64,000 bases of DNA from Kocuria palustris (lineage in GTDB: Bacteria; Actinomycetota; Actinomycetes; Actinomycetales; Micrococcaceae), in the NCBI RefSeq assembly GCF_016907795.1, contig NZ_JAFBCR010000001.1:1426001-1490000 (forward strand). Reading direction: 5' to 3'. The notes below the pieces were generated by a model. The model did no database searches. It saw only the letters and a list, made by a program, of their open reading frames with translations, and was not told the DNA's origin. Below, piece by piece: positions 33,522-41,289 of the stretch; the first letter of the stretch is position 1; each line of letters opens with the position of its first letter. Both the position numbers and the translations under genes were made by a program.

Positions 33522-34521
33522 TGTAGGAGGGCATGACGTTGTTGACTCGAGCCGGTGTGCGTGAGGCCGGGGGCTGATCACCACAGGCTGTATGCGGGCG
33601 ATGGTAGTTGTAGTGATTCACCCACACCTGCACGGCCTGCCGGCGGGCCTGCTCGGAGTCATAGGCCCTCGCGTAGAGGACCTCATCGACCATCAGCCGG
33701 TTGTAGCGCTCGACCTTGCCGTTATGCCGCGGCGTGTACGGGAGGATCCGCTGATGCCGACCCGCCAGGGCCTGCACCGTACGGGTGAAGTCGGCGGCAC
33801 GGTAGTTGTTCCCGTTGTCCGTGACCACCCGCTCCAGGTCGGGGATGCCGTGCGCGGCGAAGAACACCCGGGCTCGGGAGAAGAACCCGATCGTGGTGGC
33901 AGCACGCTCATCGGGCAGGGCCTCGGTGTAGGCCAAGCGCGTGTGCGCATCGATTGCCGAGTGCAGGTACGTATAGCCGACACGGCCCTGGCGCTTGGAG
34001 GCCAGGGCCGCCTGGCTGCCGCGGCCATGGGCCCACCAGCCCCCGCCATCGGGGATGCGCCCGAGCTTCTTCACGTCCAGGTGCACCATCTGCCCGGGCC
34101 TGCTCGTACGGATGCGCTGTGGGGCTCGGCGCAGCTGTTCCCCGGCCGGGGTGAGGTCGCGCAGTCGGGAGATCCCGAGTCGGTGCAGCCACCGGCCCAC
34201 GGTGCGCAGATGCAGCTGATGGCCTTCGGCGCGCAGATGGTGATGGATGCGCCGGGCTGGCCACTTCCGTTCCCGCCGCAGCTCTTCGATCCGGACGATG
34301 AGCCGCGGATCGAGCTGGCTGGTGGCCGTGTGCGGACGACTGGAGCGGTCCTTCAACCCCGGCCGCCCTTCGGCGCGATAGCGGGCCACCCAGGTCGTGA
34401 CGGTCGGGCGCGAGACACGGAACTCGGCGGCCACGTGAGCGATCGGGATGCCGTCGTGCAGGTGGCGTTCGACCATGCGCAGACGCCCGGTAGGGGTCAG
34501 TGGTGCATTAGCGTGGGGCAT
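33517..34521 (-). CDS. IS481-family DDE transposase
   Basis: 334 residues. An N-terminal helix-turn-helix (LTPTGRLRMVERHLHDG, VAAEFRVSRPTVTTWVARYR) is followed by an integrase-type catalytic domain. The triad reads D149 in QMVHLDVKKLG, D235 in VVTDNGNNYR and E271 in HNGKVERYNR, with the typical 35-residue D-E spacing. YNYHRPHTACGDQPP is the family C-terminal block. ATG 34521 is chosen to match family starts; the frame runs on to 34638. The last codon ACC straddles the IS end and the TAG stop (33517-33519) lies inside the CCTAGG duplication, so the host target supplies the stop. Confidence 0.93.
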   Translation of the reverse strand: MPHANAPLTPTGRLRMVERHLHDGIPIAHVAAEFRVSRPTVTTWVARYRAEGRPGLKDRSSRPHTATSQLDPRLIVRIEELRRERKWPARRIHHHLRAEGHQLHLRTVGRWLHRLGISRLRDLTPAGEQLRRAPQRIRTSRPGQMVHLDVKKLGRIPDGGGWWAHGRGSQAALASKRQGRVGYTYLHSAIDAHTRLAYTEALPDERAATTIGFFSRARVFFAAHGIPDLERVVTDNGNNYRAADFTRTVQALAGRHQRILPYTPRHNGKVERYNRLMVDEVLYARAYDSEQARRQAVQVWVNHYNYHRPHTACGDQPPASRTPARVNNVMPSYT

Positions 34522-34637
34522 GAGCGGGCTCTGTCTTTCCGTGGATGGGTCGTGTAGGAACTTCCATCCTGCGGCGAAGAGCCCGCTCGCCTCATCTGAG
34601 CACGCCGTTGGTGACAAGAACCTCATGCCCCACAACA
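33522..34637 (-). mobile_element. Complete IS481-family insertion sequence, 1116 bp
   Basis: Bounded by imperfect inverted repeats. The left end starts TGTAGGAGGGCATGACGTT; the right end, read inward on the minus strand, starts TGTTGTGGGGCATGAGGTT. They share TGT, GGGCATGA and GTT blocks over about 25 bases. Both sides are flanked by CCTAGG. One transposase gene fills almost the whole element. The pre-insertion sequence can be rebuilt as CACCG-CCTAGG-CTGGACAG. There is no sign of decay, so it looks recent. Confidence 0.93.
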
Positions 34638-34643
34638 CCTAGG
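34638..34643. repeat. Target-site duplication CCTAGG, right copy
   Basis: Second copy of the 6-bp duplication, directly after the right inverted repeat of the IS and about 100 bases before the pta start. Confidence 0.9.
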
Positions 34644-34743
34644 CTGGACAGCAGACTGGTCTGTGCCCGTCGGCGTGTTCGGGGAAGCCCCGGGGACCAC
34701 GCAGGGGCGGGGCACGGAGACGACCTCGACGAGGAGCATCCCC

Positions 34744-36837
34744 ATGACCCAAGGCATCTACCTCAGCGCCATGACGCCGGCCGCCGGCAAGTCCCTGATC
34801 GCGCTGGGGCTGACGGACACCCTGTTCAAGAACTCCGACCGTGTGGGCTTCCTCCGTCCGGTGCACCTGGGCGAGACCCCGGAGCAGGACCCCATGCTCG
34901 CGCTCATGGCCCAGACCTTCGAGCTGCCGCCGGAGCGCTGCCGCGGCGCTGTCACCCTGGACCGGTGCCGGGAGCTCCTGGCTTCGGGCGATCACGACGC
35001 CCTGGACTCTGCGGCCGTGGACGTCTACGCGCAGATGGCCGAGCACTGCGACGTCATCGTGGTCGACGGCACCGACCTGCTGGCGCACAACGCCGCCACC
35101 GCGGAGTTCGACCTCAACGCGCGCCTGGCCAACAACATGGGCTGCTCGGTGCTGGCCGTCATCGGCGGTCAGCAGGCGGAGCACCCCGAGGACCTGCTCA
35201 ACGCCGTGGAGGTCACCCGCACGGAGCTTCGCGACTCCAAGTGCGACATCTTCGCGATCATGGTCAACCGCTGCCCCGCCGAGTGGGTCCAGGAGGTCGC
35301 CCAGAAGGCCAAGCGCGGGCTGCACAACCTCCCTGTGTACGTCCTGCCCGAGGTCCCCGAGGTCATCAGCCCCACCGTGGAGGAGCTCGTGGAGTCGGCG
35401 GGCCTGCGCTCGGATCTCACCGACGTCACCCTGGACCGCGACATCAAGGGCGTGAAGATCGCGGCCATGAACGTCGAGCACTTCCTGGAGCTGCTCGTCG
35501 ACGGCGATCTGGTGATCACCCCCGGGGACCGCTCGGACGTGCTCATGGCGACCCTGGCCGCAGCGCTCACCCCGGATCAGGCCACCCCCGCCGGTGTGCT
35601 GCTCACGGGCGGGTTCGTGCCCGAGGGCCTGGTGCGCTCGTTCGTGGCCAGCGCCCCCTTCCCCGTGCTGAGCACCGAGGAGGACACCTACACGGCCGCC
35701 AAGCGCGTCGGCTCCGCCCGCGGGCGGATCGTCAAGGGAGGCGCCCGCAAGTCGGCGGCCGCGCTGGGCGCCTGGGCGAATCAGGTCGACGGCGAGGAGC
35801 TGGCCTCGCGCCTGCGCCTGGAGCGCCCCGAGCGCCGCACTCCCCTGCGCTTCCTGCACGAGCTGGTGGAGCAGGCCCGTCGCGACCGCAAGACCGTCGT
35901 ACTTCCCGAGGGCGACGACGCCCGCATCCTGCGCGCCGCCGAGATGATCCACCGCCGCGGCTTCTGCGATCTGGTGATCCTGGGCGAGCCGGGAGAGGTG
36001 ACCCGCCTTTGCGATGCCGAGGGCATCGACCTGGACTTCGAGGCCGACGGGATCGAGCTGATCGACTTCCGCAACGACACCGAGCGCCGCGAGCGCTACG
36101 CCGACGCCTACGTGGAGTACCGCAAGCACAAGGGCGTGGACAAGGACACCGCCCTGGAGCGCATGCTCGACGGCTCGTACTTCGGCACCATGATGGTCCA
36201 GCTCGGCGATGTGGACGGCATGGTCTCGGGCGCGGCCCACACCACCGCCAACACGATCCGCCCCGCGCTCGAGTTCGTGAAGACCAAGGAGGGCGTCGGC
36301 GTCGTCTCCTCGGTGTTCTTCATGCTCCTGGAGGACCGCGTGCTGGTCTACGGCGACTGCGCTGTGAACCCCAACCCGAACGCCGAGCAGCTCGCGGACA
36401 TCGCCAAGGCCTCCGCCCAGACCGCCCGGGCCTTCGACGTGGACCCGCGCGTGGCCATGCTGTCCTACTCGACCGGCTCCTCCGGCTCCGGCGAGGACGT
36501 CGAGCGGGTCACCGAGGCCACCCGACTGGTCCAGGCCGAGGAGCCGGACTTCCCCGTCGAGGGCCCCATCCAGTACGACGCCGCCGTGGACGCCTCGATC
36601 GCCCAGAAGAAGCTGCCCGGCTCCGAGGTGGCCGGGCACGCGACCGTGTTCGTGTTCCCGGACCTGAACACCGGCAACAACACGTACAAGGCCGTCCAGC
36701 AGTCCGCCGGCGCCGTCGCCGTGGGCCCGGTCCTGCAGGGCCTGCGCAAGCCGGTCAACGACCTCTCCCGCGGCACCACGGTCGAGGACATCGTCAACAC
36801 CGTGGCCATCACCGCGATCCAGGCCCAGAACGGCTGA
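34744..36837 (+). CDS. pta: Phosphate acetyltransferase
   Basis: Converts acetyl-CoA and phosphate to acetyl phosphate and CoA, 697 residues. The long form is present. The N-terminal P-loop-like domain opens GIYLSAMTPAAGKSLIALGL (about residues 4-23), where family members show a related GKS loop. A DRTGG domain (about 210-330, with DRDIKGVKIAAMNVEHFLEL) follows, and the catalytic PTA domain occupies about 370-695. That domain shows KTVVLPEGDDARILRAAEMI, DGMVSGAAHTTANTIRPAL and VFPDLNTGNNTYKAVQ. ATG 34744 has GAGGAG 9 bases upstream; the frame extends to 34663 without support. It is followed by ackA with a 55-base gap. The IS is inserted about 100 bases upstream and may affect expression. Confidence 0.95.
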   Translation: MTQGIYLSAMTPAAGKSLIALGLTDTLFKNSDRVGFLRPVHLGETPEQDPMLALMAQTFELPPERCRGAVTLDRCRELLASGDHDALDSAAVDVYAQMAEHCDVIVVDGTDLLAHNAATAEFDLNARLANNMGCSVLAVIGGQQAEHPEDLLNAVEVTRTELRDSKCDIFAIMVNRCPAEWVQEVAQKAKRGLHNLPVYVLPEVPEVISPTVEELVESAGLRSDLTDVTLDRDIKGVKIAAMNVEHFLELLVDGDLVITPGDRSDVLMATLAAALTPDQATPAGVLLTGGFVPEGLVRSFVASAPFPVLSTEEDTYTAAKRVGSARGRIVKGGARKSAAALGAWANQVDGEELASRLRLERPERRTPLRFLHELVEQARRDRKTVVLPEGDDARILRAAEMIHRRGFCDLVILGEPGEVTRLCDAEGIDLDFEADGIELIDFRNDTERRERYADAYVEYRKHKGVDKDTALERMLDGSYFGTMMVQLGDVDGMVSGAAHTTANTIRPALEFVKTKEGVGVVSSVFFMLLEDRVLVYGDCAVNPNPNAEQLADIAKASAQTARAFDVDPRVAMLSYSTGSSGSGEDVERVTEATRLVQAEEPDFPVEGPIQYDAAVDASIAQKKLPGSEVAGHATVFVFPDLNTGNNTYKAVQQSAGAVAVGPVLQGLRKPVNDLSRGTTVEDIVNTVAITAIQAQNG

Positions 36838-36892
36838 GCGTTCGCCGCAGCGGCACCTCAGCACACCGAATCCCACCATCCGAAGGAGCGCC

Positions 36893-38125
36893 ATGCTCGT
36901 CCTCGTCGTCAACTCCGGCTCGTCGTCGCTGAAGTACCAGGTCCGGGAGGTCACCACCCAGGAGGGCGGGGAGCCCTCCGCCTACACCTCCTCCATGCCG
37001 CGCGTGGACGAGCTCGTGAACATGGACGAGGCCACCCAGGGCGCCGAGGGCGGTGAGGTCATCACCGAGGGCCTGATCCAGAACATCGGCACCTCGGAGA
37101 TTGAGGATCACACGCAGGCCCTGGAGCTGCTGGCCCAGCGCCTCGAGGAGGAGCTCGGCGACCGCACGATCGACGCCGCCGGGCACCGCGTGGTCCACGG
37201 CGGCGAGCGGTTCTCCGCCCCGGTGCTGGTCAGCAACGAGATCATCCGCGCCATCGAGCGCCTGGCCCCGCTGGCCCCGCTGCACAACCCGGCCAGCGCC
37301 CTGGGCCTGCGAGCCATCCAGAAGAAGTGGCCGCACATGCCCCAGGTCTGCGTGTTCGACACCGCGTTCCACCGCTCCATGCCGGAGCACGTGTGGCGCT
37401 ACGCGCTGCCCGAGGAGATGTACTCCGAGTACGGCGTGCGCCGCTACGGCTTCCACGGCACCTCGCACGACTACGTCACCGGCGAGGCCGCACGCTTCCT
37501 GGGTGTGGAGCGCGACAGCTTCGACGCGGTCGTCGCCCACCTCGGCAACGGGGCCTCGGCCACCGCGATCAGGGACGGAGCGTCCTACGACACGTCCATG
37601 GGCTACACGCCGCTGGCCGGGCTGATCATGGGCACCCGCACCGGCGATCTGGACCCGTCGATCGTCACGGCCCTGCTCGAGCGCTACCCGGATCTCGATG
37701 CTCAGCGCCTGGACCAGATCATGAACAAGGAGTCCGGGCTCAAGGCCCTGGCCGGCCACTCGGACATGCGCACGGTCGACGAGCGCGCACAGGCCGGCGA
37801 CCAGCGCGCCGAGCTCGCCCTGGAGATGACCGCCTACCGCCTGGCCAAGTACATCGGCGGCTACCACGTGGCCGTCGGAGGGGCTCAGGCCCTGATCTTC
37901 ACCGCGGGGATCGGGGAGAACTCCGCGGGCTTCCGCCAGCGTGTGGTCGACAAGCTCGGGGCGCTGGGCGCAGAGCTCGACCCCGAGGCCAATGCCGTGC
38001 GCGGCGACGAGGTCCGCCGCATCTCCACGCCGGAGTCGCGCCTGGAGATCCTGGTGGTCCCCACCGACGAGGAGCGCGCGATCGCCGAGGCCACCGCTGC
38101 GCTGGTGAGCCGTCGGGCGAGCTGA
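36893..38125 (+). CDS. ackA: Acetate kinase
   Basis: Converts acetyl phosphate and ADP to acetate and ATP, 410 residues, ASKHA fold. VLVVNSGSSSLKYQV (3-17) is phosphate loop 1, with Asn and Ser ligands. GHRVVHGGERF carries the conserved Arg and His. CVFDTAFHRSMPEHVWRYAL, RYGFHGTSHDYV, AHLGNGASATAI and DTSMGYTPLAGLIMGTRTGD are all present, as is FTAGIGENSAGFRQRV near the end. AAGGAG sits 8 bases before the ATG. With pta it forms the acetate overflow/uptake pathway; a strong terminator follows. Confidence 0.97.
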   Translation: MLVLVVNSGSSSLKYQVREVTTQEGGEPSAYTSSMPRVDELVNMDEATQGAEGGEVITEGLIQNIGTSEIEDHTQALELLAQRLEEELGDRTIDAAGHRVVHGGERFSAPVLVSNEIIRAIERLAPLAPLHNPASALGLRAIQKKWPHMPQVCVFDTAFHRSMPEHVWRYALPEEMYSEYGVRRYGFHGTSHDYVTGEAARFLGVERDSFDAVVAHLGNGASATAIRDGASYDTSMGYTPLAGLIMGTRTGDLDPSIVTALLERYPDLDAQRLDQIMNKESGLKALAGHSDMRTVDERAQAGDQRAELALEMTAYRLAKYIGGYHVAVGGAQALIFTAGIGENSAGFRQRVVDKLGALGAELDPEANAVRGDEVRRISTPESRLEILVVPTDEERAIAEATAALVSRRAS

Positions 38126-38149
38126 GCCGCTGCGCGCAGGCCGGATCGC

Positions 38150-38186
38150 AGAAGCCCCCGATGCCGCTGCGGCATCGGGGGCTTCT
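38150..38186. terminator. Strong hairpin between ackA and the phosphoribosyltransferase gene
   Basis: A perfect 16-bp stem (38150-38165 with 38171-38186, AGAAGCCCCCGATGCC) with a 5-base loop, located between convergent genes. It can serve both strands. Confidence 0.88.
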
Positions 38187-38201
38187 CTGGAACTGGGCGA
38201 C

Positions 38202-38705
38202 TCAGGCGGCAGGGGTGACCGGGGGCTCGTCGGACCAGGGGAAGACGATCCACTCGTCGGTGGCCTTCCACACGAAGTCCGGGTCCACCAGGGAGCGCGG
38301 CTTGGAGTAGATGACGGCCGAGCGGGTGTCCGACTGGTAGCCCTTGAGCAGCTCGAGCACCAGCGCCAGGGTGCGCCCGGAGTCGGCGACGTCGTCGACG
38401 ACCAGGACCTTCTTGGAGCTGATCGACTCGACATCGAGCATGGGGGCCAGCAGAACGGGGTCCGGCAGGGTCTCGTGGACGTCGGTGTAGAACTCGACGT
38501 TCACCGCGTCCAGCAGCTTGACGCCCAGTGCGTAGGACAGCGCGCCTGCCGGGACCAGCCCGCCGCGGGCCACACCGATGATGATGTCCGGCACGAAGCC
38601 GCTGTCAGCGATCTTCTGCGCGAGCTCCCGGGTGGCGGCGCCGAAGCCCTCCCACGTGAGGATCTCCTTGCCGTCAACGTCTGCCGCGTCTGCGTGATAA
38701 GCCAT
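38202..38705 (-). CDS. Purine-type phosphoribosyltransferase
   Basis: Type I PRTase of 167 residues. The PRPP motif LVVDDVADSGRTLALVLELL has its two acidic residues at 104-105. PDIIIGVARGGLVPAGALSYALG is the flexible-loop start, and the C-terminal FVWKATDEWIVFPW matches the Gpt/XPRT-like hood (W.V.FPW). This suggests hypoxanthine, guanine or xanthine as base, but the motif is shared by several actinobacterial PRTases. ATG 38705 is used; ATG 38711 is two codons earlier. The gene stands alone and converges with ackA. Confidence 0.85.
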   Translation of the reverse strand: MAYHADAADVDGKEILTWEGFGAATRELAQKIADSGFVPDIIIGVARGGLVPAGALSYALGVKLLDAVNVEFYTDVHETLPDPVLLAPMLDVESISSKKVLVVDDVADSGRTLALVLELLKGYQSDTRSAVIYSKPRSLVDPDFVWKATDEWIVFPWSDEPPVTPAA

Positions 38706-38767
38706 GCACACACCCTAGTCCCCCGCCCGCGCGCGAGGGCAGGGACGAGGACGACGACCGCGCAGGA

Positions 38768-39793
38768 TCAGTCGGCGAGCATGTCCTGGACCAAGCGGCG
38801 GACCTCGGTGCCGTAGAGCTCGATCGAGCGCATCATGGCGCTGTGCGGCAGGGTTCCGACCGCGTACTTGAGGTCGAAGCGCGCGGCGCCCAGAGCCCTC
38901 TGGTGACGCACGATCTTGCGCGCCACGGTCTCCGGGGAGCCCACGTAATAGGCGCCGTCGGGCCCGGCCATCTGCTCGAAGGCCTCCCGGGACAGCGGCG
39001 GCCAGCCGCGCTCGCGCCCGATCACCGCATGGTTGTGGGCCTGGGCGGGGAAGAACTCCTCGCGCGCCTGCTCGTCCGTCTCGGCCACGTGGCCCGGCGA
39101 GTGCCAGGCCACGGGCAGCTCCGGCTTGCCGAAGTGCTCCAGAGCCCGGCGATAGTGCTGCGCGAAGGCCGCGAAGGCGGTGGGGCTGCCGCCGATGATC
39201 GCGAAGATCACGGGCATCTCGTAGTGCGCGGCACGCACGACCGACTGCGGGGAGCCGCCCACCGCGATCCACGCCGGCAGGCGCCCGGACTCCGTCTTGG
39301 GGTAGACCTCCAGCCCGTCGATCGCCGGGCGCAGACCTCCCTCCCACGTGACGGGCCCCTCGGACTGCAGCCGGGAGAACAGCTCGAGCTTCTCCTCGAA
39401 CAGCCGCTCGTAATCCTGCAGGTCGAAGCCGAACAGGGGGAAGGACTCCGTGAAGGAGCCGCGGCCCAGGACGACCTCGGCCCGGCCGGAGGACAAGGCG
39501 TCGACGGTCGCGAAGCGCTGGTAGAGGCGCACCGGGTCATCCGAGGAGAGCACGGAGACGGCGGTGCCCAGTCGGATCGTCTCGGTGGCAGTGGCCAGCC
39601 CCGCCAGGACCGTGTCCGGTGCCGAGATCGCGAAGTCCCTACGGTGGTGCTCGCCGATGCCGAAGAAGTCCAGGCCGACACGGTCCGCCTGGAGGCCCTC
39701 GGCCAGGACGTCGCGGACGACCTGGGCATCCGAGAGGAGCTGACCGTCCGGGCCGGGGTGGACGTCGCCGAAGGTGTTGAGTCCGAGTTGCAT
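38768..39793 (-). CDS. LLM-class flavin-dependent oxidoreductase
   Basis: Luciferase-like monooxygenase family protein, 341 residues, TIM-barrel. The N terminus LGLNTFGDVHPG, then VGLDFFGIGEHHRRDFAISA, RLGTAVSVLSSDDPVRLYQR, DALSSGRAEVVLGRGSFTES and RLPAWIAVGGSPQSVVRAA are typical of the alkanal-monooxygenase-like subgroup. Uses FMNH2 or F420H2; no specific substrate can be named. ATG 39793 (MQLGLNTFG) is the family-like start; the longer frame to 39829 enters the AT-rich promoter. It sits between unrelated genes and looks monocistronic. Confidence 0.88.
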   Translation of the reverse strand: MQLGLNTFGDVHPGPDGQLLSDAQVVRDVLAEGLQADRVGLDFFGIGEHHRRDFAISAPDTVLAGLATATETIRLGTAVSVLSSDDPVRLYQRFATVDALSSGRAEVVLGRGSFTESFPLFGFDLQDYERLFEEKLELFSRLQSEGPVTWEGGLRPAIDGLEVYPKTESGRLPAWIAVGGSPQSVVRAAHYEMPVIFAIIGGSPTAFAAFAQHYRRALEHFGKPELPVAWHSPGHVAETDEQAREEFFPAQAHNHAVIGRERGWPPLSREAFEQMAGPDGAYYVGSPETVARKIVRHQRALGAARFDLKYAVGTLPHSAMMRSIELYGTEVRRLVQDMLAD

Positions 39794-39856
39794 GGCATCT
39801 CCTGTGATCGCGGGACGACCCCGAATCATAGTTGATACATCACGTAGCTGCGAGGG

Positions 39857-41113
39857 TCAGTCGGCTCGATGCCTGGGCCGGAGTCCCCGCAGATGCACCA
39901 GGAACCCGGTGACCATGGAGCACGAGCGAAGCAGCTCGCCGATCAGCATCCACCAGGCCATGCCCACCGCAGTGTCGGTCCCCACCAGCCAGGCCCCGCC
40001 CACCACCAGGACCAGCTGAGCCCCGCTGATGACCATGAAGAGCCGCTCGCGCCCGCCGAACATGAGCACGTTGCTCGTGGCCGAGGTCAGGGCGTTGATC
40101 AGCGTGGCCACCACCAGGATGACGGAAGCGCCCCACGTGCCCTGGTACTCCGGGCCGAGCAGATCGACGATCCGCTGCTCGCCCAGCACCAGCAGGAAGC
40201 CGAGCAGCAGCGTGGGAAGCACTGCCGAGACCGCGGCCGCCTCCAGCACGAGAGCGACCAGTCTGCCGCGCCGGGTCACGGACATCGCGATCCGCGGCAT
40301 GAAGACGGTGGCCACGGCGGTGGTGCCCATGGCCCCTGCGGACTGGATGCGCTGGGCCACCTCGTAGGTGCCGGTGGCCGCCAGGGAGCGCGCGCCCAGC
40401 AGGAACATCAGCCCGCGCACGCTCAGCGCGGTCAGCGCGGACCCCGCCGCCAGGATCAGCGACTGACCCCACGGCACCGGCGGGACCGTCACGCTCGGCG
40501 GCGGCGGCCCTGCCGAGGGCGACAGCCGCCAGAAGGCGATGCTGATGATCACGAAGGCGGCCACCTGCCCCGGGATCAGCAGCTGCGGGGCGAGCAGCGC
40601 GGAGGCGATCGCGATCAGCAGCGCGAGCCCCGGCAGGGCCACGGACTCCAGGAACTGCCCCGCAAGCGGCGCCTGCCGCGCCACCCGCTGGACCATGAAC
40701 AGGCGCCCCAGGGCCGAGGAGACGGCTACGCCGTAGAGGACGAGCACGAGCCCGCCGGTCCCCGCGGTGAGCTGGACGATCAGGGACGCCGCCAGGGCGA
40801 GGACGGTGAGCACCGCCCAGATGCGCAGCAGGGCCCGGGCGTCGCGGCGGGCGATGGCGCGGGCCTCGTCGTGACGACCCTCGGCCCACAGCGGCGACTG
40901 CGAGCGCATGCCGGACGTGTCGAGCCCGAAGGTGCCGGCGGCGCGCGCCACCAGGGCCACGGCCCACATGATGCCGTTGAGCCCCACCATCTCGACGGGG
41001 AAGCGCAGGGCCACGACGGCCACCAGCAGCATCTGCAGGGCGGCTCCGCCGATGCGGATGGACATGACCAGCACGGACTGCAGGGCGGCAGCGCGCCGTC
41101 TCTCAGCAGCCAT
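39857..41113 (-). CDS. Oligosaccharide flippase, Wzx-like
   Basis: Polytopic membrane protein of 418 residues with about 12 hydrophobic segments, MOP superfamily. It starts RRRAAALQSVLVMSIRIGGA, with LVAVVALRFPVEMVGLNGIM in the first helices and ARSLAATGTYEVAQRIQSAG in the middle, as in Wzx-type flippases (the family motif near TM7-8). Arg/Glu-rich cytoplasmic loops alternate with hydrophobic stretches. It follows the polymerase-like gene at 41290-42885 on the same strand across a 176-base gap. I infer that it moves the lipid-linked repeat unit of the polysaccharide assembled in this locus. Confidence 0.8.
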   Translation of the reverse strand: MAAERRRAAALQSVLVMSIRIGGAALQMLLVAVVALRFPVEMVGLNGIMWAVALVARAAGTFGLDTSGMRSQSPLWAEGRHDEARAIARRDARALLRIWAVLTVLALAASLIVQLTAGTGGLVLVLYGVAVSSALGRLFMVQRVARQAPLAGQFLESVALPGLALLIAIASALLAPQLLIPGQVAAFVIISIAFWRLSPSAGPPPPSVTVPPVPWGQSLILAAGSALTALSVRGLMFLLGARSLAATGTYEVAQRIQSAGAMGTTAVATVFMPRIAMSVTRRGRLVALVLEAAAVSAVLPTLLLGFLLVLGEQRIVDLLGPEYQGTWGASVILVVATLINALTSATSNVLMFGGRERLFMVISGAQLVLVVGGAWLVGTDTAVGMAWWMLIGELLRSCSMVTGFLVHLRGLRPRHRAD

Positions 41114-41289
41114 GTCCCACCCGTCCTCCGCTCATGCCGTGCGATCCCCGTGCCGCGGCGCCGGACCTCCCGGTCCCCGCACCGTCCCCGCGGCGCGCAG
41201 GCGCCTGCCGGCGGGCCTGTCTCGCGGCGCTACAGTCTACGTCCCGCCTCCGGCGCAGCACCCGGGTCGGGCACCCCCACTTGTGCGGC

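Noticed and set aside
33405-34663. Larger composite transposon or genomic island around the IS element
   Set aside because: Only one IS copy is present, the flanking genes are typical chromosomal genes, and the CCTAGG duplications tightly bound a single 1116-bp element.
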